Shown piece after piece: positions 1 to 6,945 of a stretch of 9,223 nt of DNA. The translations under genes were made by a program, and so were the position numbers. The DNA is from an uncultured Verrucomicrobiota bacterium. GTDB lineage: Bacteria; Verrucomicrobiota; Kiritimatiellia; CAIVKH01. The DNA is taken from NCBI GenBank assembly GCA_937894535.1, contig CALBHI010000516.1, positions 1 through 9,223 on the forward strand, given 5' to 3'. Numbering within the stretch: the stretch's first letter is position 1; every line of letters starts with the position of its first letter. The notes under the pieces are model-generated. The model searched no databases and was not told the DNA's origin. It worked only from the letters and a program-made list of their open reading frames with translations.

Positions 1-1
1 C

Positions 2-748
2 GTGATCGTGCTGATCCCGCTGTCCGCAACCTTCCTCCGCTCGGCGAATCTGACCGGGCCGGAGTTCTGGGAGACCGTATCGAGCCCGCGCGTGGTGGCC
101 TCGTACAAGCTCAGCTTCGGCGCGTCCACCCTCGCCGCGCTGATCAACGGCGTCTTCGGCTTCATCGTGGCCTGGGTGCTGGTGCGCTACTCGTTCCCCG
201 GCAAGAAAATCGTCGATGCGCTGGTCGATCTTCCCTTCGCATTGCCCACCGCGGTGGCCGGTATCGCCTTGACCGCGGTATATGCGAAAAACGGATGGAT
301 CGGCTCCCTGCTCGAACCGCACGGCATCAAGGTCGCGTTCACGCCGCTGGGCGTGTTGCTGGCGCTGATCTTCATCGGTCTGCCTTTTGTCGTGCGCACG
401 ATTCAGCCGGTGCTGGAGGACCTCGAGGCGGAGATCGAGGAGGCGGCGGCAAGCCTTGGGGCCAACCGCCTGCAGACGTTTTTCCGGGTGATCCTGCCCA
501 CCGTGTTTCCCGCGCTGCTCACCGGCATCGCCATGGCCTTCGCCCGCGCACTCGGCGAGTACGGCTCGGTCGTGTTTATCTCCGGCAACATGCCGATGAG
601 GACCGAGATCACCCCGCTGATGATCATCACCAAACTGGAGCAGTACGACTACGCCGGGGCCACCGCCATCGCGGTGGTGATGCTGGTGACCTCGTTCGCT
701 CTGCTCCTCGGCATCAACCTGCTCCAAGCCTGGAGCGCCCGCCGCTAA
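2..748 (+). CDS. cysT: Sulfate ABC transporter permease CysT (CysU), 5'-truncated by window edge
   Basis: This is one of the two inner-membrane permease subunits of the sulfate/thiosulfate ABC importer. The visible 248 residues lack roughly the first 25 of a typical CysT of about 277 residues, so the true start lies upstream and the GTG at position 2 is probably an internal Val codon. The fragment opens in a hydrophobic stretch (the end of TM1). Further hydrophobic segments lie near residues 42-62, 75-95, 115-135, 168-190 and 220-243. The cytoplasmic EAA loop that docks on the ATPase is at about 147-166 (EEAAASLGA, then an F-R-V-x-L-P ending). The 'LPFALPTAVAG' segment near residues 77-87 is characteristic of CysT. 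Its stop codon overlaps the ribosome site of cysW, 12 nt away. The substrate-binding protein gene is not visible and may lie upstream. The family call is secure; thiosulfate or molybdate as an additional substrate cannot be excluded. Confidence 0.95.
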   Translation: MIVLIPLSATFLRSANLTGPEFWETVSSPRVVASYKLSFGASTLAALINGVFGFIVAWVLVRYSFPGKKIVDALVDLPFALPTAVAGIALTAVYAKNGWIGSLLEPHGIKVAFTPLGVLLALIFIGLPFVVRTIQPVLEDLEAEIEEAAASLGANRLQTFFRVILPTVFPALLTGIAMAFARALGEYGSVVFISGNMPMRTEITPLMIITKLEQYDYAGATAIAVVMLVTSFALLLGINLLQAWSARR

Positions 749-760
749 AGGAACCCCACC

Positions 761-1657
761 ATGGCCGGAACCATTTCACGCATCCACCACGCCAGCGGCC
801 ACCGCCGCCTGGCCGTCACGGAACCCCTGCCCGTGCGCCTCCTGCTTATCGTCATCGCCCTGCTGTTCCTCGGCCTGGTGCTGGTGGTGCCGCTCGCCGC
901 GGTGTTCAGCGAGGCGCTGCGCAAGGGCATGGCCGCCTACGGCGCGGCGCTGATCGATCCCGATGCGATCGCCGCGATCAAACTGACCCTGCTGACCGCG
1001 GCCATCGCCGTCCCGTTGAATCTGGTGTTCGGCGTCTCCGCAGCGTGGGCCATCGCCAAGTTCCAGTTCCGCGGCAAAAACCTGCTGATCACGTTGATCG
1101 ACCTGCCGTTCGCGGTTTCACCGGTGATCTCCGGGCTGATCTACGTGTTGCTATTCGGTGCGCACGGGTGGATGGGCCCGTGGCTGCAGGAGCGCGATAT
1201 CCAGATCATCTTCGCCGTGCCGGGCATTGTGCTGGCCACCATCTTCGTGACCTTCCCCTTTGTGGCCCGCGAGCTGATCCCGCTGATGGAGTCGCAGGGC
1301 ACCGACGAGGAGGAGTCGGCCATGGTGCTCGGCGCGAACGGGTGGCAAACCTTTTTCCGGGTCACCCTGCCCAACATCAAATGGGGCCTGCTCTATGGGG
1401 TGATCCTCTGCAACGCCCGCGCGATGGGCGAATTCGGCGCGGTGTCGGTCGTGTCCGGCCACATCCGCGGCCTGACCAACACCATGCCGCTGCACGTCGA
1501 GATCCTCTACAACGAATACAACTTCGTCGCCGCCTTCGCGGTTGCCTCGCTGCTCGCCGCGCTGGCCCTGCTGACCCTCGTCATCAAGAACATCATCGAA
1601 TGGAAGGCCCACCGCGACGCGGCGCCCCGCCCCGAACCCGGAGAACACCCCGCATGA
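761..1657 (+). CDS. cysW: Sulfate ABC transporter permease CysW
   Basis: This is the second permease subunit, the partner of CysT in the sulfate importer. It has 298 residues, near the usual CysW length. A polar N-terminus of about 25 residues is followed by hydrophobic segments near 27-50, 72-95, 107-131, 147-170, 208-230 and 255-277. The EAA loop lies at about 184-204 (DEEESAMVLGANGWQ, then F-F-R-V-T-L-P). The following 'NARAMGEFGAVSVVSG' stretch (about 218-233) is a strong CysW signature and separates it from CysT. The start at 761 is supported by an AAGGA ribosome site at 748-752 with an 8-nt spacer. The stop codon overlaps the cysA start (ATGA at 1654-1657), indicating translational coupling. 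The C-terminal tail (about 283-298) is charged and proline-rich and carries no recognised motif. Confidence 0.96.
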   Translation: MAGTISRIHHASGHRRLAVTEPLPVRLLLIVIALLFLGLVLVVPLAAVFSEALRKGMAAYGAALIDPDAIAAIKLTLLTAAIAVPLNLVFGVSAAWAIAKFQFRGKNLLITLIDLPFAVSPVISGLIYVLLFGAHGWMGPWLQERDIQIIFAVPGIVLATIFVTFPFVARELIPLMESQGTDEEESAMVLGANGWQTFFRVTLPNIKWGLLYGVILCNARAMGEFGAVSVVSGHIRGLTNTMPLHVEILYNEYNFVAAFAVASLLAALALLTLVIKNIIEWKAHRDAAPRPEPGEHPA

Positions 1658-2445
1658 GCATCCAAGCCAAGAACATCACCAAGACCTTCGGGTCGTTTGT
1701 CGCCCTCAACAACGTGTCGATCGACTTCCCGTCCGGGCAACTGGTCGCCCTGCTCGGCCCCTCCGGCTCGGGCAAGACCACGCTGCTCCGCATCATCTCA
1801 GGCCTCGAGGCGGCCGACGGCGGATCGATCTACTTCGACGGCGAGGACGCCACGCACCGCAACGCCAAGGACCGGCGCGTCGGTTTTGTCTTTCAGCACT
1901 ACGCGTTGTTCCGGCACATGACGGTGTTCGACAACATCGCCTTCGGCCTGACCGTCAAGCCGCGCCGCGACCGTCCATCGAAGGCCGACATCCGCGACCG
2001 TGTATTCAGCCTGCTCAAACTCGTGCAGCTCGACTGGCTGGCCACCCGCTACCCCTCGCAACTTTCCGGCGGCCAGCGCCAGCGCGTCGCCCTCGCCCGC
2101 GCCCTCGCCGTTGAACCGAAGGTACTGCTGCTCGACGAACCGTTCGGCGCGCTCGATGCCAAGGTCCGCAAGGAATTGCGCCGCTGGCTGCGCCGCCTCC
2201 ACGACGAGATCCACGTCACCAGCGTGTTCGTCACCCACGACGTCGAGGAGGCCCTGGAGGTGGCCGATGTGATCGTCGTCATGAACAACGGCGGCATCGA
2301 ACAGATCGGAACCCCCGAGGAGGTGTGCACCCGCCCGGCCACGCCGTTTGTCCGCGAATTCCTGTCCGACGTCGACCTCGACGCCGTGCAGGAACGCCGC
2401 CAACGGGAGCTGGCGACGCCGATTCAACTTGCCTCCCCCGTCTGA
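1654..2445 (+). CDS. cysA: Sulfate ABC transporter ATPase CysA (short form, 263 aa)
   Basis: This is the cytoplasmic ATPase that powers the CysTW permease. All nucleotide-binding motifs are intact: Walker A GPSGSGKT (35-42), Q-loop Gln81, signature LSGGQ (137-141), Walker B LLLDEP (158-163) and switch His195. The block 'VGFVFQHYALFRHMTVFDN' (76-94) is typical of CysA. The start at 1654 overlaps the cysW stop by ATGA, with GGAG at 1640-1643 as a distant ribosome site. The same frame is open far upstream, but that part is a shadow inside cysT and cysW. At 263 residues the protein is about 100 shorter than enterobacterial CysA (365): it ends shortly after the ATPase core, so the C-terminal accessory (TOBE-like) region is absent. 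The stop is followed by ordinary non-coding sequence, with no visible remnant of a tail, so this looks like a natural short form. Confidence 0.95.
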   Translation: MSIQAKNITKTFGSFVALNNVSIDFPSGQLVALLGPSGSGKTTLLRIISGLEAADGGSIYFDGEDATHRNAKDRRVGFVFQHYALFRHMTVFDNIAFGLTVKPRRDRPSKADIRDRVFSLLKLVQLDWLATRYPSQLSGGQRQRVALARALAVEPKVLLLDEPFGALDAKVRKELRRWLRRLHDEIHVTSVFVTHDVEEALEVADVIVVMNNGGIEQIGTPEEVCTRPATPFVREFLSDVDLDAVQERRQRELATPIQLASPV

Positions 2446-2547
2446 ACCGATGTATCCAACGGCAGTTGACGACACGACCGTTTCCCCGAAAACCTTGATT
2501 TATTTCATTTTTACGCCACCATACGAAACCACGATAAGGAGATCGAG
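2446..2547 (+). promoter_or_regulatory. cysA-cysK intergenic leader with AT-rich promoter-like stretch
   Basis: The 102-nt gap contains a distinctly AT-rich segment (about 2490-2530) inside very GC-rich surroundings, which suggests a separate promoter for cysK. TTGATT at 2495-2500 could serve as a -35 element, with CATACG at 2520-2525 as a poor -10. TTGACG at 2466-2471 matches a -35 better but has no good -10 at the right distance. A strong ribosome site, AAGGAG at 2536-2541, lies 6 nt before the cysK ATG. A weak 5-bp AACGG/CCGTT dyad (2458-2482) is too poor to call a terminator. No recognisable sulfur riboswitch is seen. The promoter is inferred mainly from composition. Confidence 0.35.
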
Positions 2548-3507
<960 letters not shown>

Positions 3508-3528
3508 GCAACGGTTCGGCCCGTCCAT

Positions 3529-3585
3529 ACTTCCAAGGATTGGAACATGACCCGGCTCATCTTTCCAATCCTTGGAAGTTTTTTT
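3529..3585 (+). terminator. Rho-independent terminator of cysK, overlapping the start of the next gene
   Basis: The arms CTTCCAAGGATTGGAA (3530-3545) and TTCCAATCCTTGGAAG (3563-3578) are perfectly complementary over 16 bp, extended by an A-T pair (3529/3579). The loop is 17 nt. Seven T residues follow directly (3579-3585). This is a textbook intrinsic terminator for + strand transcription and begins 21 nt after the cysK stop. It is unusual because the next ORF starts inside it: the AAGGA ribosome site (3535-3539) is in the left arm, the ATG (3547-3549) is in the loop, and the right arm plus the T run encode signal-peptide residues. On the opposite strand there is no T run, so it should act in one direction only. 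Confidence 0.9.
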
Positions 3586-4401
3586 GTCTTCCTGGCCAGC
3601 CTCGCCCCGGCCAACACGCTGGCGATCTTCCGCACCTCGCTTGGCGATCTGGCGTTCGAACTCTTCGACGCCGACAAACCACGCACGGTCAGAACGTTTA
3701 TCCAACTCGCGAACCTCGGCTACTATACCAACCGCCCGTTGTACCGCCTGGAACCGGGCTTCGTCGTGCAAGGCGGCAACATCAGCGTGGATGATCCCGC
3801 CTCGACCAATCCTGCGGTAAATTTCTCCGGCAACAACCTCGGCCTCATCCCGAACGAGTTCGCGGTCGGCGCGCGCCTCAGCAACACCTTCGGCACCCTG
3901 GCCATGGCCAAAAGTGCGTTCAGCACGAACTCCGCCGCCAACACCTGGTTCATCAACCTCGGCGACAACAGCGCCATCCTCGATGCCCAGAACGGCGGCT
4001 TCACCGTGTTCGGCCGGATCGTGCAAGGCGCGGACCTCCTCACCGCCCTGAACACCCGCTCGAACGGCTACGGGATCGTCGATCTCAGCGGCAGCAATGC
4101 CCCGCCCCTTAACGCCGTGCCCGTCACCTACACCGGCACCAACCTGCCGCGCTATGACCAACTGGTCTACGCCTCCATCGAGATCCTGCGCACCTCCGTC
4201 ACCACAGGGCCCGACCAGAACCGCACCGTGCAGTGGAACAGTCCGACCGGTCTGGCCTGCCGGATCGAGGTCAGCGATCTCGGACCCGCCGGCCCCTGGA
4301 CGCTGCTCCACCAAACCAACGGCAACGGCCAAAGCCAATCGATCACCGACACCAACACCGCCGCGGACTCCCGGTTCTACCGCATCCGCATCGCCCCGTG
4401 A
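3547..4401 (+). CDS. Secreted cyclophilin-type peptidyl-prolyl cis-trans isomerase
   Basis: This is probably an exported proline isomerase of the cyclophilin family, 284 residues. Residues 1-26 form a signal peptide: Arg3, a hydrophobic core at 4-20 and a likely cleavage after TLA (24-26). The cyclophilin fold covers about 26-195. Visible family landmarks are the P-R-T-V-R-T-F helix (45-51), 'YRLEPGFVVQGG' (66-77), which holds the counterparts of catalytic Arg55, Phe60 and Gln63 of human CypA (here Arg67, Phe72, Gln75), 'GTLAMA' (116-121), 'WFINLGDN' (134-141) and 'FTVFGRI' (152-158). CypA Met61 is Val73 here, and the His126 position is Thr153. Residues of about 213-284 form a small extra domain ending in 'RFYRIRI', a tail style familiar from Verrucomicrobia-type secreted proteins. 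The AAGGA site at 3535-3539 and the hydrophobic core support the ATG at 3547, which lies within the cysK terminator. A link to cysteine metabolism is not evident. Confidence 0.88.
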   Translation: MTRLIFPILGSFFVFLASLAPANTLAIFRTSLGDLAFELFDADKPRTVRTFIQLANLGYYTNRPLYRLEPGFVVQGGNISVDDPASTNPAVNFSGNNLGLIPNEFAVGARLSNTFGTLAMAKSAFSTNSAANTWFINLGDNSAILDAQNGGFTVFGRIVQGADLLTALNTRSNGYGIVDLSGSNAPPLNAVPVTYTGTNLPRYDQLVYASIEILRTSVTTGPDQNRTVQWNSPTGLACRIEVSDLGPAGPWTLLHQTNGNGQSQSITDTNTAADSRFYRIRIAP

Positions 4402-4424
4402 CCCGACCGCCCCGCCCTGTTTGC

Positions 4425-4459
4425 TTGTTCCCCCGCCTCCGCACTGGTAGGATCGCACC
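4425..4459 (+). promoter_or_regulatory. Promoter-like / SD region of the Rrf2-family gene
   Basis: TTGTTC (4425-4430) and TAGGAT (4448-4453) are 17 nt apart, and the TAGGAT box ends 6 nt before the ATG at 4460. This spacing would place the transcript start at or next to the start codon. However, the same box contains AGGA (4449-4452) 7 nt before the ATG, so it can equally be read as an ordinary ribosome site. The sequence cannot decide between the two readings. Confidence 0.3.
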
Positions 4460-4897
4460 ATGATCTCGAACCGCTGCCTGTACGCCCTGAAAGCGATGCT
4501 TGAACTCAGCCTGCGCCAACGGCAAGGCCCGATCACCATCGGCCAGATCGCCGAGGCCCAGCGGATCCCGGTCCGTTTTCTGGAAGCGATCCTGCGCCAG
4601 CTCAAGCAGGCCGGCCTGGCCAACTCGGCGCGCGGGAAGGAAGGCGGCTACCAACTGGCGCGCGAACCGCACCAGATTTCCATGGGCGAGGTCATCCGGT
4701 TGTTTGAAGGGCCACTGGTCGCGGTGAACAAGGCTGAATCCAGCGAGGCGACCAACGATGTGCCCGATGTCTTCACCCCGGTATGGCATGAGGCCGAACG
4801 CGCCCTGGCCGGCGTGTACGATCAAACCGATTTCGGCATGCTGATCGACCGCGAACGCAACCGCTCCGAAGCCCAGGCCACGAACTTCACGATCTGA
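4460..4897 (+). CDS. Rrf2-family transcriptional regulator, CymR-like (no Fe-S cysteines)
   Basis: This is a 145-residue DNA-binding protein of the Rrf2 family. The N-terminal 'S-N-R-C-L-Y-A-L' start, the winged helix-turn-helix at about 25-55 and the wing with 'GKEGGYQLAR' (59-68) are hallmarks of the family. A C-terminal helical stretch (about 103-125) should form the dimer interface. The only cysteine is Cys6. The three clustered cysteines that bind the iron-sulfur cluster in IscR and NsrR (around residues 90-110) are missing, so it is not an IscR ortholog. It resembles the cluster-free CymR type, which represses cysteine-synthesis genes in Firmicutes together with CysK. Here it sits between cysK and cysH/cysDN, so control of these sulfur genes is a fair inference but is not shown. 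It is convergent with the next gene, whose stop is 37 nt away. Confidence 0.9.
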   Translation: MISNRCLYALKAMLELSLRQRQGPITIGQIAEAQRIPVRFLEAILRQLKQAGLANSARGKEGGYQLAREPHQISMGEVIRLFEGPLVAVNKAESSEATNDVPDVFTPVWHEAERALAGVYDQTDFGMLIDRERNRSEAQATNFTI

Positions 4898-4934
4898 GCC
4901 CTCGTCGCTGCCGTGACCGGCGGGAGGTCTTCGT

Positions 4935-6017
4935 CTATCCCGAAGGGCGCGGGGATTCGTTTTGGTCGGGTTCGGGGACCTCCGCGTGCGAGCCCATCAA
5001 CAAGGCCAACCCGCGCGTCTCCGGCAAACTCTCCAGCGCCACCTTCAGCGCCATGGTCAGCGGCACCGCCAATAGCATGCCCAGCGGACCCAGCACCCAC
5101 GCCCAGAAAATCAGCGTGATCACGATCACCATCGGCGACAATCCGAGCCCGCGGCCCATGTAACGCGGCTCGATGCCGTTGCTGACCCCGACATTGATCA
5201 CCAGGTACCCCACCGCCACGACGATCGCCCGCCCCAACCCGAACTCGATAAACGCCAGCAGGATTCCCGGCGCTGCGGCCAGGATCGACCCGATGTTCGG
5301 AATGAAGTTCATCGCAAACGCCAACACCCCCAGCAACACCGGATTGTCCACCCCGCACACCCAGGCAAATCCGCCGACCAAACCACCCGTCAGCACACTC
5401 ATCACCGTCTTCATGCCCATGTACTTCCGGACATTGTCGATCACCAGGGTCAGCCGCTCGAACGACTCCTCGGCCAGCCCGGGCAGGCTCCGCAACTTCT
5501 TCGGCAGGATGGCCGCTTCGAGAAGAATAAAAATCGCGATCAACAACACCACAAACGCCCGGCCCAGCACGTGGGTCACCGCCGTAATGCCGTCGCCGAT
5601 CATGCGCACCGTGGATTTTTCGGCGATGGTCTGGCGGATACCCTGCTCCGGCATCTCCACCCCGTGCCCTTCCAGCCACACCAGCACCGCACCCACCTGC
5701 TGTTGCAAATTCTCCTGGTAACGCGGCAATTGGCGGGCAATGTCCTCCAGCGAAATCCGCAAGGCATGCACCCCCACTGACACCACAACGGTTAACCCCA
5801 CCACCAACACCAGCATCGCCGCCCACGATGAAATTCCCCGGCGCTGCATGGCCAGAAACATGGGTCCGACCAAGACGACAATAAAGATCGACAACAAAAG
5901 CAAGACCACCAGCGACGACGCTGCCTTCATCCCCGCGACAATGATCACAAACGCCGCGAGGTTGATCAGGATATCCCGCAGCGACATCCGCTTTTTTGTT
6001 CCGGTGGTCAGTGGCAT
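4935..6017 (-). CDS. AI-2E (UPF0118) family membrane protein
   Basis: This is a 360-residue polytopic inner-membrane protein. Hydrophobic segments lie near 15-30, 33-52, 64-84, 151-170, 205-223, 226-254, 263-280 and 294-322. A soluble, partly coiled stretch between about 88 and 148 is the usual family layout. The block 'NFIPNIGSILAAAPG' (237-251) and 'EPRYMG' (283-288) are the clearest family signatures. The family was named for autoinducer-2 export (TqsA), but members have also been assigned to ion transport such as Na+/H+ exchange, so the substrate here is unknown. The start at 6017 has only a weak upstream GTAGGG. A second Met at residue 11 (5985-5987) is an alternative that would still keep all membrane segments. 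It is the only - strand gene here, divergent from cysH and convergent with the Rrf2-family gene, so it is probably not part of the sulfur operon. Confidence 0.92.
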   Translation of the reverse strand: MPLTTGTKKRMSLRDILINLAAFVIIVAGMKAASSLVVLLLLSIFIVVLVGPMFLAMQRRGISSWAAMLVLVVGLTVVVSVGVHALRISLEDIARQLPRYQENLQQQVGAVLVWLEGHGVEMPEQGIRQTIAEKSTVRMIGDGITAVTHVLGRAFVVLLIAIFILLEAAILPKKLRSLPGLAEESFERLTLVIDNVRKYMGMKTVMSVLTGGLVGGFAWVCGVDNPVLLGVLAFAMNFIPNIGSILAAAPGILLAFIEFGLGRAIVVAVGYLVINVGVSNGIEPRYMGRGLGLSPMVIVITLIFWAWVLGPLGMLLAVPLTMALKVALESLPETRGLALLMGSHAEVPEPDQNESPRPSG

Positions 6018-6100
6018 CGCGCCCTACGCTACCACCCACTCCGCCCCCGCGCCACCCTTTCCGGCAATCCCGCCCGCTGATCCACACACGCACTTTACCG

Positions 6101-6136
6101 TTGCAATCCCTATCATTTTGATAGATATAGTCGTGT
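6101..6136 (+). promoter_or_regulatory. cysH promoter, probably leaderless
   Basis: An AT-rich patch lies directly before the cysH ATG. TTGCAA (6101-6106) is a plausible -35. The -10 is either GATATA (6124-6129, 17-nt spacer) or TATAGT (6126-6131, 19-nt spacer, five of six consensus bases). Both end only 5-7 nt before the ATG at 6137, so transcription would begin at or next to the start codon. Consistent with this, no purine-rich ribosome site is visible. A 15-bp dyad fills the spacer. Confidence 0.5.
6110..6124. promoter_or_regulatory. Candidate operator dyad in the cysH promoter
   Basis: CTATCATTTTGATAG is a perfect inverted repeat with 6-bp arms and a TTT centre. Weaker symmetry continues outward (AT at 6106-6107 against AT at 6127-6128), giving about 23 bp. 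It lies between the proposed -35 and -10 of cysH, a position where a bound protein would block RNA polymerase. The spacing suits a dimeric winged-helix repressor, and the Rrf2-family protein encoded at 4460-4897 is the nearest candidate. The stem is short and has no T run in the position needed for termination, so a terminator is unlikely. Confidence 0.45.
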
Positions 6137-6877
6137 ATGAACCAGACCAACCAGCGCATCGATCCGTCCGTATGGGCATTGGTGGACCAGCATGACCCCC
6201 GCGCCGTGCTGGCCAAAGCCCTCGAACTCTGGCACCCGCGCATCGCCCTGGCTTCCAGCTTCAGCCTGGAGGACGCGGTGGTGACCCACCTGTTGATCGA
6301 GCAGCGCAAGGACGCCGTGGTGTTTGCGCTGGATACCGGCCGACTGAATCCGGAAACCTATGAGTGCGCCGAAGCCCTGCGCCGGCGCTACGGCCTGACG
6401 ATCCAGTGGTACTTCCCCGAGCGCACCGCCGTGGAGACCCTCGAACGCGAAAAGGGCCTGTTTTCGTTCCGCGACAGCATTGAAAACCGCAAGGAATGCT
6501 GCGGTATCCGCAAAGTCGAACCGCTGCGCCGCGCTTTGTCCGGCCTCGACGCGTGGATCACCGGCCTGCGCCGCGAACAAAGCGTGACCCGGTCGGACCT
6601 CCAGGCCGTGGAGATCGACGCCGCCAACGGCGGCATCGTCAAGATCAACCCGTTGGTGGACTGGACGTTGGAACAATTGTGGGCCTTCGTTCACGAACAC
6701 CGCATCCCCTACAACCGGCTCTACGACCTGGGTTACACGTCGATCGGTTGCGCCCCCTGCACCCGGGCCATCCAACCCGGCGAAGACCAACGGGCCGGCC
6801 GCTGGTGGTGGGAAAACCCCGAACACAAGGAATGCGGCCTCCACCCCGGCATGCGCGCCTTTAATCCGTCGATCTAA
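6137..6877 (+). CDS. cysH: Adenylyl-sulfate (APS) reductase, assimilatory
   Basis: This cytoplasmic enzyme reduces APS to sulfite, with thioredoxin or glutathione as the likely electron donor. It has 246 residues. The PP-loop-like nucleotide site 'SSFSLEDAV' is at 40-48, followed by 'LDTGRL' (65-70). Cys121-Cys122 and Cys205-x-x-Cys208 form the paired motif that holds a [4Fe-4S] cluster, a known marker of APS-using rather than PAPS-using reductases. The catalytic Cys233 is in the C-terminal 'ECGLH' segment (232-236). Arg-rich 'GLRREQS' (143-149) is also conserved. No APS kinase is present in the window, which agrees with this specificity. The ATG at 6137 has no ribosome site and lies just after a -10-like box. 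No internal Met offers a good alternative near the N-terminus, so a leaderless start is the best reading. It is followed 78 nt later by cysD. Confidence 0.95.
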   Translation: MNQTNQRIDPSVWALVDQHDPRAVLAKALELWHPRIALASSFSLEDAVVTHLLIEQRKDAVVFALDTGRLNPETYECAEALRRRYGLTIQWYFPERTAVETLEREKGLFSFRDSIENRKECCGIRKVEPLRRALSGLDAWITGLRREQSVTRSDLQAVEIDAANGGIVKINPLVDWTLEQLWAFVHEHRIPYNRLYDLGYTSIGCAPCTRAIQPGEDQRAGRWWWENPEHKECGLHPGMRAFNPSI

Positions 6878-6904
6878 TCCCGGGCGGGCGAACGTTTTAA
6901 CAGT

Positions 6905-6933
6905 TTGAAATTTCCCGTTTGCTATGACATACA
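6905..6933 (+). promoter_or_regulatory. Possible internal promoter before cysD
   Basis: The cysH-cysD gap (6878-6955) is AT-rich. TTGAAA (6905-6910) is a good -35 match, and CATACA (6928-6933), a weak -10, follows at 17 nt. Alternatively TATGAC (6923-6928) with a TG at 6920-6921 fits an extended -10. It may allow cysDN to be transcribed separately from cysH. No terminator is seen after cysH, so readthrough is also likely. Confidence 0.35.
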
Positions 6934-6945
6934 GGTTGTTTTGAC

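Noticed and set aside
295..1653. A long in-frame upstream extension of CysA
   Set aside because: It overlaps cysT and cysW in another frame, gives Arg/Pro/His-rich nonsense, and the real CysA begins at the ATGA overlap at 1654.
2458..2483. Possible terminator after cysA (AACGG/CCGTT with three Ts)
   Set aside because: A 5-bp stem with a 15-nt loop and a very short T run is too weak to call.
2446..2547. Sulfur-responsive riboswitch (SAM type) before cysK
   Set aside because: The leader is short and shows no set of paired stems or conserved core that would support a known class.
4460..4897. Assignment of the Rrf2 protein as IscR or NsrR
   Set aside because: Only one cysteine (Cys6) is present, so the three-cysteine Fe-S binding motif is absent.
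4898..4934. Possible bidirectional terminator between the convergent Rrf2-family and AI-2E genes
   Set aside because: Only a 4-bp GCCG/CGGC stem and no T run on either strand were found in the 37-nt gap.
4822..6309. A 495-codon open frame on the - strand overlapping the AI-2E gene in another frame
   Set aside because: The competing frame encodes clear membrane segments and AI-2E signatures; this one is Gly/Arg-rich and matches nothing recognisable.
6137..6877. Assignment of CysH as a PAPS reductase
   Set aside because: The paired Cys121-Cys122 and Cys205-x-x-Cys208 motifs mark the cluster-containing APS reductases.
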